DNA of 64,000 bases from Leifsonia shinshuensis (GTDB lineage Bacteria > Actinomycetota > Actinomycetes > Actinomycetales > Microbacteriaceae), in contig NZ_JAVDVK010000001.1 of the NCBI RefSeq assembly GCF_031456835.1, positions 2,852,001 to 2,916,000 on the forward strand, in the 5' to 3' direction. The position numbers and the translations under genes are program-made. Position 1 is the stretch's first letter. Every line of letters starts with the position of its first letter. A model generated the notes under the pieces. The model was given only the letters and a program-made list of their open reading frames with translations, had not been told where the DNA came from and did not search any database. Of this stretch, positions 34,844 through 47,918 are shown in pieces.

Positions 34844-36172
34844 GTGACCGCACGCGTTCTGATCAAAGACCTCGCCGCCCTGCCCGACGGCCCCGTAAGC
34901 GTCGCCGGATGGGTCGAGACCGTCCGCGACCAGAAGAAGGTGCAGTTCGTCGTCCTGCGCGACGAGTCCGGCGCCGTGCAGCTGGTCAACCCGCGGACGG
35001 TCGGTGACGACGGCGTGGTCGTGGCGGACGAGCCCGCGGTCACCATCTCTTCGCTGTCCCAGGGCACGTTCGTCCGCGCCACGGGCGAGCTGAAGCACGA
35101 CGAGCGCGTCAAGCTCGGCGGCATCGAGATCCGGCTCTCGACCCTCGAGGTCGAGACGACCGCCATCCCGGAGACCCCGATCGCCGCCGACAGCGGCATC
35201 GACAAGCGCATGGACTGGCGCTTCCTCGATCTCCGCGAGCCGCGTCACAACCTGATCTTCCGCGTGCAGACGACCTTCGAGCACGCGCTGCGCCAGTACT
35301 GGGTCGACAACGGCTTCGTCGAGATCCACACCCCCAAGCTCATGGCCTCCGCCTCCGAGTCGCGCGCCGAGCTGTTCGAGCTGCCCTACTTCGAGACGAC
35401 CGCCTACCTGGCGCAGAGCCCGCAGATCTTCAAGCAGATGGCCCAGGCTGCAGGCTTCGGCCGGGTGTTCGAGATCGGCCCGGCGTTCCGCGCCGACCCC
35501 AGCTTCACCAGCCGTCACGCGACCGAGTTCACGAGCGTCGACACCGAGATCAGCTGGATCGACAGCCACGAGGACGTCATGAAGGTGCACGAGGAGCTCC
35601 TCGTCGCCGGTTTCACCGCGGTGAAGGAGAAGCACGGCGAGGAGATCGAGCGCCTGTTCGGCGTCGAGATCACGGTGCCCTCCACGCCGTTCCCGCGCAT
35701 CCCTCTCGCGGAGGCGAAGCGCATCGTCGCGGAGCGCGGCTACGAAGTGCAGCGCGAGGACGACGACATGGACCCGGAGGGCGAGCGCCAGATCTCCGCG
35801 TACGTGAAGGAGACCTACGGCCACGAGTTCGTCTTCCTCACGGACTATGCCGCGAGCATCCGCCCGTACTACCACATGCGTCATCCCGAGGACCCGTCGA
35901 TCACGCGCAGCTACGACCTGATCTTCAACGGCGTCGAGATCTCCACGGGCGCCCAGCGCGAGCACCGCGTCGACATCCTCGAGAAGCAGGCGGTCGAGAA
36001 GGGTCTGTCCGTGGAGGAGCTCGAGGACGTCCTCGCGTTCTTCCGGTACGGCATCCCGCCGCACGGCGGCTTCGGCATGGGCCTCGCCCGGGTGCTGATG
36101 CTCATGCTGCACCTCTCGAACCTGCGCGAGACGACCTACCTCTTCCGCGGACCGACGCGCCTGACCCCGTAG
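34844..36172 (+). CDS. aspS: aspartyl-tRNA synthetase, short archaeal/eukaryal type
   Basis: Class IIb synthetase that attaches Asp to tRNA-Asp and possibly tRNA-Asn. It has 442 residues. The N-terminal OB-fold anticodon domain (VAGWVETVRDQKKVQFVVLRD) is joined directly to the catalytic core (RVFEIGPAFRADPSFTSRHATEFTSVDTEI, GFGMGLARVLMLML). The roughly 120-residue GAD insertion of bacterial AspRS is absent, so this is the archaeal-type enzyme. Those without the discriminating features often also charge tRNA-Asn for GatCAB. The start is set by the promoter spacing. The 3' end overlaps radC by 71 nt. Confidence 0.9.
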   Translation: MTARVLIKDLAALPDGPVSVAGWVETVRDQKKVQFVVLRDESGAVQLVNPRTVGDDGVVVADEPAVTISSLSQGTFVRATGELKHDERVKLGGIEIRLSTLEVETTAIPETPIAADSGIDKRMDWRFLDLREPRHNLIFRVQTTFEHALRQYWVDNGFVEIHTPKLMASASESRAELFELPYFETTAYLAQSPQIFKQMAQAAGFGRVFEIGPAFRADPSFTSRHATEFTSVDTEISWIDSHEDVMKVHEELLVAGFTAVKEKHGEEIERLFGVEITVPSTPFPRIPLAEAKRIVAERGYEVQREDDDMDPEGERQISAYVKETYGHEFVFLTDYAASIRPYYHMRHPEDPSITRSYDLIFNGVEISTGAQREHRVDILEKQAVEKGLSVEELEDVLAFFRYGIPPHGGFGMGLARVLMLMLHLSNLRETTYLFRGPTRLTP

Positions 36173-36863
36173 CGGCGGAGCCTGCAGCGGGCAGCGATGT
36201 CCAGGCGTCGCCGGCCACGAGCACGTGGCCGAGGAAGCGGAGCCCGAGCGTCGCGGCGGACTGATCCAGCCGCCGGGTGAGCATGAGGTCGGCGACGGAT
36301 GCGTCGAGCACGCCCGACGGGTGGTTGTGCGCCACGGCGAACGACCGTCCACCGCGGGTGAGGACCGCCTGCAGCACGTCCGCGGGCTGGATGGCGGACT
36401 CGTCGACTCCGCCGTCCCGCAGGAGGACGAGTTCGATGGGCCGGGAAGCCCGGTCGGCCACGACGACCACGAAGCGCTCGCTGTCGCGGTGAAGCAGCTC
36501 GGGCCGCACGACATCCGCGACGGCCTTCTGGTCGACCAGCCTGGTCCACGCCGAGGATGCACCGGCTCGCCGCCAGATCTCGGTGATGGCGACCAGCCGC
36601 CCCGCCGTGGCCGGCCCGACGCCCGGAAGATTCTCCAGGCGGGCGAAGTCCATCGTCGCCAGGCCGGGGAACCCGCCGGTGCGCCGGAGGACGGAGCGCG
36701 CCAGCGCCAGCACGCTGCGCCCCGTCTGCCCCGATCCCAGCACCAGCGCCAGGACCTCGTCATCGGTGAGCGATCCGATGCCCAGTCGTCGCATGCGTTC
36801 TCGCGGGCGGTCGTGATGGGGGATGTTCGCAAGTGCCTCACCCTCTTCTTCCTCGTCGGCCAT
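36102..36863 (-). CDS. radC: RadC-family JAMM/MPN protein
   Basis: A 253-residue RadC-like protein. An N-terminal helix-hairpin-helix (LPGVGPATAGRLVAI, about 79-93) precedes the JAB metallo-domain with H179/H181 in AHNHPSG and Asp192. Despite the name, RadC's role in repair is not established. The last 29 residues (225-253) are a Gly/Ser/Arg-rich tail; residues 231-253 are read antisense through the 3' end of aspS. The ATG lies 6 nt after TAACGT (leaderless). Confidence 0.88.
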   Translation of the reverse strand: MADEEEEGEALANIPHHDRPRERMRRLGIGSLTDDEVLALVLGSGQTGRSVLALARSVLRRTGGFPGLATMDFARLENLPGVGPATAGRLVAITEIWRRAGASSAWTRLVDQKAVADVVRPELLHRDSERFVVVVADRASRPIELVLLRDGGVDESAIQPADVLQAVLTRGGRSFAVAHNHPSGVLDASVADLMLTRRLDQSAATLGLRFLGHVLVAGDAWTSLPAAGSAATGSGASVRGRGRSSRAGSRGAA

Positions 36864-36869
36864 GGCTCG

Positions 36870-36875
36870 ACGTTA
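36870..36875 (-). promoter_or_regulatory. -10 box of leaderless radC transcript
   Basis: TAACGT on the minus strand, 6 nt before the ATG. Confidence 0.5.
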
Positions 36876-36990
36876 GAAAGGGATGCCCCCTGAGAGGTCG
36901 TGAAGGCGACGATCTGTGGACAACTTCTGCCGGCGGCTGTCTGTGGAGAAAGTGCGCTCATGCTGACCGATCCCGCGCTCAGTGAATTCA

Positions 36991-37011
36991 AGGGGAACCC
37001 CTCCGTAGACT
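36991..37011 (+). promoter_or_regulatory. promoter of cytochrome c biogenesis cluster with palindrome in spacer
   Basis: TAGACT (37006-37011) lies 6 nt before the GTG of the phosphatase. The 12-bp palindrome AGGGG-AA-CCCCT (36991-37002) fills the position between -35 and -10, a good spot for a repressor site. Nothing else is recognisable in 36876-36990. Confidence 0.45.
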
Positions 37012-37017
37012 GGACCG

Positions 37018-37737
37018 GTGGTAGCGAGCCAGGTCCACCTCGTCCGACATGGCGAGGTGTTCAATCCCGACGGCATCCTGTATGGCAGGCTGTCGGGCTT
37101 CGGCCTCTCCAAACTCGGCCACCGGATGGCGCAGGCCGCCGCGGACGATCTCGCGGAGCGCGGTCGGCCGATCACGGCGCTGCGCGTCTCCCCGCTTCAG
37201 CGGACCCGCGAATCCGCCGCTCCGATCGCCGCCGCCTTCGGGCTCGAGCCGATCGTCGACGAGCGCATCATGGAGCCGACGAACCGGTTCGAGGGCACGA
37301 AGATGAAGCTCGCCGTGCGGAAGCCCGCGTACTGGCCGTACCTCGTCAATCCTCTGCGGCCGAGCTGGGGCGAACCCTACGTGAGCATCGAGCGGCGCAT
37401 GCTGCTCGCCGTCCACGACGCGTTCGAGTCGGTCGACTCCGGCGACGTCGTCCTGGTCAGCCACCAGCTCCCGATCTGGGTCACGCATCTCTCGGTCGCG
37501 GGCGAGCGCTACCCGCACGATCCGCGCAAGCGCCGCTGTGTGCTGTCGAGCATCACCACGTTCGAGCTCGCGGCGGCGGTCGCCCCGGAGACTGCGAGCG
37601 AGACGGGCGAGCCGTCCGCGGCCGCACCGTCAGGGCGTCTGGGCAACACCCCCGAGTCGCAGCGCCTCACCGAGGTCTCGTATGTCGAGCCGGCCGCGAG
37701 CCTCCTGGTCGCCGCCACCGATGTGGGGGCCGTGTGA
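37018..37737 (+). CDS. histidine phosphatase family protein
   Basis: A cytoplasmic phosphatase of the phosphoglycerate mutase-like superfamily with 239 residues. The catalytic LVRHGEV is at residues 8-14, with RVSPLQRTRESA and the second His in VLVSHQLPIWVT. The C-terminal 50 residues are low-complexity. The substrate is unknown. It opens the cytochrome c biogenesis cluster; its TGA overlaps the GTG of the thioredoxin gene. The same pairing with TlpA/CcdA/ResB/CcsB genes is common in actinobacteria. Confidence 0.9.
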   Translation: MVASQVHLVRHGEVFNPDGILYGRLSGFGLSKLGHRMAQAAADDLAERGRPITALRVSPLQRTRESAAPIAAAFGLEPIVDERIMEPTNRFEGTKMKLAVRKPAYWPYLVNPLRPSWGEPYVSIERRMLLAVHDAFESVDSGDVVLVSHQLPIWVTHLSVAGERYPHDPRKRRCVLSSITTFELAAAVAPETASETGEPSAAAPSGRLGNTPESQRLTEVSYVEPAASLLVAATDVGAV

Positions 37738-38351
37738 GCATCCGGTCCCGCGTCCGTTCTCGCCTCGTCGCATCCGTCGTCGCCATCGCGGCTGCGACAG
37801 CGCTCGCCCTGACGGGATGCACCGCGAACGACAGCCTCGCGACGCAGTACCGGTCCGGCAACGGGCAGAACTACATCGCCGGCGACGGCACCGTCAGCGA
37901 GTACGCGGCAGGCAACCGTGGGGAAGCCGTCACCTTCACCGGGACGCTGCAGGACGGCAGCACCGTCAGTTCCCGCCAGTACGCGGGCAAGGTCCTGGTG
38001 GTCAACTTCTGGTACGCCGGATGCCCGCCCTGCCGGGTGGAGGCTCCCGCGCTGCAGGAGCTCAGCCAGAAGTACGCCGATCAGGGCGTCGACTTCCTGG
38101 GCGTCAACCTCTACGACTCGGCCCAGACCGCGGCGAGCTTCGAGAAGGACAAGGGAGTGACCTACCCGTCGGTGCTCGACCGCGACACCGGCTCGGTGCT
38201 CCTGGCGTTCAGCAAGACGGTGCCGCCGAAGGCCACGCCGACCACCCTGGTCGTCGACAAGCAGGGCCGTGTCGCCGCGCGCATCCTCGGCGCCATCCCG
38301 GACAAGAGCATCCTCGACTCCCTCATCTCCGACGCCGTGGCCGAGCACTGA
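37734..38351 (+). CDS. TlpA/ResA-type thiol-disulfide lipoprotein
   Basis: Extracytoplasmic thioredoxin that keeps apocytochrome c cysteines reduced for haem attachment. It has 205 residues. The lipoprotein signal ends at LTGC (Cys29). The thioredoxin/AhpC-TSA domain has the active site C97-P-P-C100 (WYAGCPPCRVE) and the cis-Pro region PPKATPTTLVVD. It should receive electrons from the adjacent CcdA. The GTG start is fixed by the overlap with the phosphatase stop. Confidence 0.93.
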   Translation: MSIRSRVRSRLVASVVAIAAATALALTGCTANDSLATQYRSGNGQNYIAGDGTVSEYAAGNRGEAVTFTGTLQDGSTVSSRQYAGKVLVVNFWYAGCPPCRVEAPALQELSQKYADQGVDFLGVNLYDSAQTAASFEKDKGVTYPSVLDRDTGSVLLAFSKTVPPKATPTTLVVDKQGRVAARILGAIPDKSILDSLISDAVAEH

Positions 38352-38352
38352 C

Positions 38353-39093
38353 GTGGGCGGCGTCGGTCAGATCGTCTTCAGCGGGCAGCTCCTGTTCGCG
38401 CTGCCGATCGCACTCCTGGCGGGACTGGTCTCGTTCGCATCCCCGTGCGTCCTTCCGCTCGTCCCGGGTTACCTCGCCTACGTCGGCGGCATCAGCGACC
38501 CGGGTGCGAAGCGCGACCGCTCGCGGCTGCTCACCGGGGTGGCCCTGTTCATCCTGGGCTTCGCCATCGTGTTCGTCGCCTATGGAGCCGCGTTCGGTGC
38601 GCTGGGCTACTGGCTGGTGCGCTGGCAGGATGTCGTGGTCCGCATCCTCGGAGCCCTCGTCATCGTGATGGGCCTCGTCTTCATCGGGCAGTTCTCGTTC
38701 CTGCAGCGGACCATCAAGCCGTCGTGGCGCCCGGCCACCGGGCTGATCGGGGCGCCGCTGCTCGGCATCGTCTTCGGCCTCGGCTGGACGCCGTGCATCG
38801 GCCCGACGCTCGCAGCCATCAGCGCGCTGAGCGTCGGCAGCGGCTCGCCCTGGCGCGGAGCGCTTCTCGGGCTGTTCTACTGCATCGGCCTCGGCATCCC
38901 CTTCCTCCTCGTGGCGCTCGGCTTCGACTGGGTCGCCGGCTCGGTGGCCTTCCTGAAGCGGCACATCCGGGCGATCAACATCATCGGCGGCGTTCTGCTG
39001 GTGGTCATCGGCATCCTGATGGTCACCGGCCTGTGGAGCGAGCTCATGTCCCAGTTCTTGGCGGTGATCCAAGGTTTTGAGCCGGCCCTCTGA
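38353..39093 (+). CDS. ccdA: CcdA cytochrome c biogenesis membrane protein
   Basis: Transfers reducing equivalents across the membrane to the TlpA-type protein. It has 246 residues and six membrane segments. The redox cysteines are in FASPCVLPLVPGYL and GLGWTPCIGPTLAA. The GTG comes 1 nt after the preceding stop codon. A CcdA of this short form with a ResA partner is the System II reductive arm. Confidence 0.94.
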   Translation: MGGVGQIVFSGQLLFALPIALLAGLVSFASPCVLPLVPGYLAYVGGISDPGAKRDRSRLLTGVALFILGFAIVFVAYGAAFGALGYWLVRWQDVVVRILGALVIVMGLVFIGQFSFLQRTIKPSWRPATGLIGAPLLGIVFGLGWTPCIGPTLAAISALSVGSGSPWRGALLGLFYCIGLGIPFLLVALGFDWVAGSVAFLKRHIRAINIIGGVLLVVIGILMVTGLWSELMSQFLAVIQGFEPAL

Positions 39094-40705
39094 CCACATC
39101 GACTCGGCGCCCCCGCGCGAGGATCCCGACGTCGTCCAGCCGAAGCTGGGCCCGCTCGGGTGGCTCCGCTGGTTCTGGCGCCAGCTCACGAGCATGCGCA
39201 CCGCGCTGTTCCTGCTCCTGCTGTTGGCGATCGCCGCCGTCCCGGGATCGCTGGTGCCGCAGCGCAGTTCCGACCCGAACGGTGTCACCAAGTACTTCAC
39301 CGACAACCCGTCACTCGCGCCGGTTCTCGACAAGCTGCAGTTCTTCGACGTCTACACGTCGGTGTGGTTCTCGGCGATCTACCTGCTGCTGTTCGCGTCG
39401 CTGATCGGGTGCATCATCCCGCGCACCAGGCACCACTTCGATGCGATGCGGGCGAAGCCGCCGAAGACGCCCGTCCGGCTGTCGCGCATGGCCGGCTTCC
39501 AGTCGCGGATCCTCCCCGCCGACCTTCGCGGCCGCGGCGTCGACCCGATCGTGAGCGCCCGGGACGTGCTGAAGGCGAACCACTACCGCGTCGCCCTGTA
39601 TCAGGATGCGCGGTCGACGTCGGTCTCGGCCGAGCGCGGCTACCTGCGCGAGAGCGGCAACCTCGTGTTCCATATCGCGCTGCTGGGCGTGCTGCTCGCG
39701 ATCGGCGTCGGCGGCGGATTCGGGTACACCGGCCAGAAGATCGTGGTCGAAGGGCAGAGCTTCGTGAACAGCCTCCCGTCGTACAACTCGTTCAATCCCG
39801 GGCGCTTCTTCCGCGACTCCTCGCTCGCCCCGTTCTCGATCGCCGTGAACAAGCTCGACGTGGCCTACGAGACCAGGAACCAGGATGCGATCGGCACCCC
39901 GCTCGACTACACAGCTCATGTCACGACGAATGGGCCGGGGGATGCGCGAGCGAACACGGTGATCAAGGTCAACGACCCGTTGGCGATCGGCGGGACCAAC
40001 GTGTACCTGCTCGGCAACGGCTACGCCCCGACGATCACGGTCAAGGACACGGCGGGCAAGGTCGTGTTCAGCGACTCGGTGCCCTTCATCCCGCAAGCGG
40101 ATCCGAACCTGACGTCCCTCGGGTTCGTGAAGATCCCGGACGGGCTGAAGGAGCAGGTCGGGATGATCGGCTTCTTCTATCCGACCGTGACGGCGAGCCA
40201 GACCGCACAAGGCGCGCTCGCCTCCAAGTTCCCCGGGCTGCGGGATCCGGTGCTCAGCCTGAACGTGTACGCCGGCGATCTCGGCGTCGACGACGGGGTG
40301 CCCCAGTCCGTCTACAGCCTCAACACCGACACCCTGGAGCAGCTGGCCGGTCCGCCCACGAAGGCCAAGGCGCTCGAGCTCAAGCCAGGGCAGACGGTCG
40401 AGCTGCCGAACGGCCTCGGGACGATCTCACTCGACGGCGTCAAGCGCTTCGCGACCCTGGAGGTCCACCACGATCCCGCGCAGGTCTGGGTCCTGCTGTT
40501 CGCCGTGCTCATCCTGCTGGGGCTGCTGACCTCGCTGTTCGTCCCCCGGCGGCGGTTGTGGGTGAAGGCGATCGAGAACGCCGACGGCTCGCTCACTCTC
40601 GAGTACGCCGGTCTCGCCCGGGGCGACGACCCCAACCTCCTCGCGGCGGTGACGGCCGTCGCCGATCAGCATTCCCGGGTCCTCACCGGACCTCCGACGA
40701 CTTAG
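39077..40705 (+). CDS. resB: ResB (Ccs1) cytochrome c haem lyase subunit
   Basis: With CcsB it exports haem and ligates it to apocytochrome c (System II). It has 542 residues. Three membrane segments lie in the N-terminal part (about 42-62, 95-115 and 195-215). A large extracytoplasmic domain follows, and a fourth segment lies near 472-492. ResB marks are SMRTALFLLLLLAIAAVPGSLVPQ and FYPTVTASQT. The TTG start lies inside the ccdA 3' end (17-nt overlap); no better ATG or GTG is available nearby. Confidence 0.93.
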   Translation: MSRPSDHIDSAPPREDPDVVQPKLGPLGWLRWFWRQLTSMRTALFLLLLLAIAAVPGSLVPQRSSDPNGVTKYFTDNPSLAPVLDKLQFFDVYTSVWFSAIYLLLFASLIGCIIPRTRHHFDAMRAKPPKTPVRLSRMAGFQSRILPADLRGRGVDPIVSARDVLKANHYRVALYQDARSTSVSAERGYLRESGNLVFHIALLGVLLAIGVGGGFGYTGQKIVVEGQSFVNSLPSYNSFNPGRFFRDSSLAPFSIAVNKLDVAYETRNQDAIGTPLDYTAHVTTNGPGDARANTVIKVNDPLAIGGTNVYLLGNGYAPTITVKDTAGKVVFSDSVPFIPQADPNLTSLGFVKIPDGLKEQVGMIGFFYPTVTASQTAQGALASKFPGLRDPVLSLNVYAGDLGVDDGVPQSVYSLNTDTLEQLAGPPTKAKALELKPGQTVELPNGLGTISLDGVKRFATLEVHHDPAQVWVLLFAVLILLGLLTSLFVPRRRLWVKAIENADGSLTLEYAGLARGDDPNLLAAVTAVADQHSRVLTGPPTT

Positions 40706-40708
40706 GCT
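40703..40708 (+). promoter_or_regulatory. -10 box of internal leaderless ccsB promoter
   Basis: TAGGCT, 6 nt before the GTG at 40715. It spans the resB stop codon. Confidence 0.5.
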
Positions 40709-40714
40709 GGCATC

Positions 40715-41782
40715 GTGACCGAAACCCTGGCTCAACTGTCGACCGTGTTCCTGTACGCGGCGATGGGTCTCTATGCGGCGGCGTTCATCGCCTTCGCGCT
40801 CGATCTCGCCCGACGAGGCGCCCGGGCGACCGCAGTCGAGGCGGCCGTCGTCCCGAGCGCTGTCGCGCGTCGCGCCGAAGTGGCCGCACCGGTCGGCGCG
40901 CCGGCGCGGACGATCATCGGCGGCGCGCCTGCGGACACCCCGCCGCCGCCGTCCTCCGCTCTCGGCCGTCTGTCGTCGCGCATCAGCACGCGCGTCGAGG
41001 ACGACGTCATGAACGGGTCCGGCGGTGGTGCGTCTCTGAAGTGGGCGTTCGCCCTGACGATCGTCGGGTTCGCGTTCCATCTCGTCGCAGTCGTGCTCCG
41101 AGGGATCGCCGCGGCGCGCGTCCCGTGGGCCAACATGTGGGAGTTCTCGATGACGGGCACGCTCGTCATCATCGGGGTGTTCCTGGTGGCCAACCTGCGG
41201 TGGCCGATCAAGTACGTCGGAACCTTCGTACTCGGGTTGGTCCTGGTACTGCAGGGCATCGCACTCCTGCGGTACTACGTTCCGGTGGTTCCGCTCCAGC
41301 CGGCGCTCCAGTCGTACTGGCTGGTCATCCACATCATCGTGGCCGTGCTGGGCACGGCGTTCTTCGCCCTCGGGTTCGCACTGTCCGGACTGCAGCTGCT
41401 GCAGTACCGGCGCGAGCGCCAGGTGGCGGAGTCCCGCCCGCAGCAGTTCCGGTTCCTGTCGACCCTTCCGAGTTCGGTCGCGTTGGAGAACCTCGCGTAC
41501 CGGATCAACATCGTCGGCTTCATCGCGTGGACCTTCACTCTGATCGCCGGAGCCATCTGGGCCGAGAAGGCATGGGGCCGGTACTGGGGATGGGACACCA
41601 AGGAGGTGTGGACCTTCATCATCTGGGTGATCTATGCCGGATACATCCACGCGCGGGCGACGCGCGGCTGGCGCGGATCCCGCTCCGCGTGGCTGGCGAT
41701 CATCGGTTTCGCCGCGGTGCTGTTCAACTTCGGCATCGTGAACGTCTTCTTCCACGGACTCCACGCGTACTCGGGTCTGTGA
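40715..41782 (+). CDS. ccsB: CcsB/ResC cytochrome c haem lyase subunit
   Basis: Partner of ResB and carrier of the haem-binding WWD domain. It has 355 residues with about eight membrane segments. The tryptophan-rich motif WGRYWGWDTKEVWTFI is near residue 290. Conserved histidines are in WLVIHIIVAVLG and in the C-terminal HGLHAYSGL. An Ala/Pro-rich linker sits at about 45-95 after the first membrane segment. It is the last gene of the cluster and is followed by a strong terminator. Confidence 0.95.
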   Translation: MTETLAQLSTVFLYAAMGLYAAAFIAFALDLARRGARATAVEAAVVPSAVARRAEVAAPVGAPARTIIGGAPADTPPPPSSALGRLSSRISTRVEDDVMNGSGGGASLKWAFALTIVGFAFHLVAVVLRGIAAARVPWANMWEFSMTGTLVIIGVFLVANLRWPIKYVGTFVLGLVLVLQGIALLRYYVPVVPLQPALQSYWLVIHIIVAVLGTAFFALGFALSGLQLLQYRRERQVAESRPQQFRFLSTLPSSVALENLAYRINIVGFIAWTFTLIAGAIWAEKAWGRYWGWDTKEVWTFIIWVIYAGYIHARATRGWRGSRSAWLAIIGFAAVLFNFGIVNVFFHGLHAYSGL

Positions 41783-41806
41783 TCGGTCGTCAGAACACCC
41801 ATACGG

Positions 41807-41843
41807 AGAACCCCTCGAGAGCCGCCGGCTCGCGAGGGGTTCT
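41807..41843 (+). terminator. terminator after ccsB
   Basis: AGAACCCCTCG (41807-41817) and CGAGGGGTTCT (41833-41843) form a perfect 11-bp stem. The transcript tail after it is TCGCG, without a long U-run. Confidence 0.8.
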
Positions 41844-41937
41844 TCGCGTTGCGGAGCAGCCCAGCAGGCTCGCTGGTGGGCAAGTTCCGCGTGATTCCGC
41901 GGAAGTCAAGCGCGACACGCCCGGGCTGCGGCCGAAT

Positions 41938-41966
41938 TTGCACCGCTCCGGAGCCCTGCGTAAAGT
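41938..41966 (+). promoter_or_regulatory. rRNA promoter candidate P1
   Basis: TTGCAC, 17-nt spacer, TAAAGT: a good fit to both housekeeping boxes. It is the most distal of three tandem promoters before 16S. Confidence 0.6.
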
Positions 41967-42057
41967 ACTTACTTGTCACCCCAAAGGTGCGGGAGAGCGG
42001 AAGAGCTCCCCGGCCTCAAGCGGGACCAGAATCCAAAGCCTAGCGGCAAACCTGAAC

Positions 42058-42087
42058 TTGAATAAGTTCGCTTGCTGCGCTTAGGAT
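42058..42087 (+). promoter_or_regulatory. rRNA promoter candidate P2
   Basis: TTGAAT, 18-nt spacer, TAGGAT. Confidence 0.5.
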
Positions 42088-42183
42088 TAACACCCACTCA
42101 CTGAGCAGGTCTAACCGGACCGGGTCGTGTGAATCGGTTGTGCCCACCACATATCGGGCCAACGAGGAACACGAAACGCCGAC

Positions 42184-42211
42184 TTGACAAACTGACTGAG
42201 AGTGGTAAGGT
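42184..42211 (+). promoter_or_regulatory. rRNA promoter candidate P3
   Basis: TTGACA, 16-nt spacer, TAAGGT: a perfect -35. It is the promoter closest to 16S, leaving a leader of about 265 nt. Confidence 0.7.
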
Positions 42212-42267
42212 AGAGAAGTTGCCTCGCAGAGACAGCCGGAAGGTTGAAAGGCGAGAGCGTCCGATCC

Positions 42268-42282
42268 TTGAGAACTCAACAG
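42268..42282 (+). promoter_or_regulatory. rRNA leader antitermination-type box
   Basis: TTGAGAACTCAACAG in the leader recurs, with two changes, in the 16S-23S spacer at 44284-44298. This conserved actinobacterial pre-rRNA element is associated with boxA-type antitermination or processing. The remaining leader up to 42485 shows no gene. Confidence 0.6.
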
Positions 42283-42485
42283 CGTGCACAATGTCAAATG
42301 CCAAACAACCTCGGCATTGACTGTCTAGACCTAGTCTAGTGGTCGATGCGAGATTCCTTTGGATTAGAAACAGAATGTCAGTAGATATTCGAAACTAGTC
42401 AAGACAAACTCGCAGTGCGCGGACACATTTCCTGTCCAAGCTTGCACTATGTTTCCCAGTCGCTTGCGACTGTGGAGCTAAACAT

Positions 42486-47562
<5,077 letters not shown>

Positions 47563-47690
47563 ACTCTCATAAACGTTGTAAGGCAGCTATGAGGGGCCAA
47601 GATTGTTCGCGTCCACTATGTGGTTCTCGATGTACGGTCGAGAACTGATTCGAGCTAACGCTCGACGTTCACTTTGATACATCAATAGTG

Positions 47691-47808
47691 TTTCGGCGGC
47701 CATAGCGAGAGGGAAACGCCCGGTTACATTCCGAACCCGGAAGCTAAGACTCTCTGCGCCGATGGTACTGCAGGGGGGACCCTGTGGGAGAGTAGGACAC
47801 CGCCGGAC
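47691..47808 (+). rRNA. rrf: 5S ribosomal RNA
   Basis: About 118 nt from GTTTCGGCGGCCATAGCG to the closing CACCGCCGGAC, which pairs with the start (GGCGG/CCGCC). The central CGAACCCGGAAG and GGGAGAGTAGG loops are typical of 5S. Confidence 0.95.
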
Positions 47809-47819
47809 TTCTTTGTGAG

Positions 47820-47848
47820 ATGGCCACCCAGTGATGGGTGGCCATTTC
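47820..47848 (+). terminator. rRNA operon terminator
   Basis: Perfect 11-bp stem ATGGCCACCCA (47820-47830) and TGGGTGGCCAT (47835-47845), loop GTGA, followed by TTTCG. It lies 12 nt after 5S. Confidence 0.85.
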
Positions 47849-47879
47849 GCGTTAACGGGGTCGAACGCCGCACCACGCA

Positions 47880-47885
47880 TAGGCT
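47880..47885 (+). promoter_or_regulatory. -10 box for Arg/Gly-repeat protein gene
   Basis: TAGGCT with a leader of about 27 nt containing AGGAG (47909-47913) before the GTG. This makes it one of the leadered genes in this window. Confidence 0.45.
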
Positions 47886-47918
47886 GGCCACGACCCGCCG
47901 AGACCGACAGGAGACGCC

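Noticed and set aside
29105..36991. A single open frame of more than 2,600 codons on the minus strand
   Set aside because: It runs antisense to prpD, prpB, prpC and aspS and through the other frames of the thiolase and radC. It has no domain sense and is a product of high GC with rare stop codons.
39160..42084. A 974-codon plus-strand frame over the cytochrome c biogenesis genes
   Set aside because: It lies in another frame of resB and ccsB, which are clearly conserved; the translation is Arg/Pro/Gly-rich shadow sequence.
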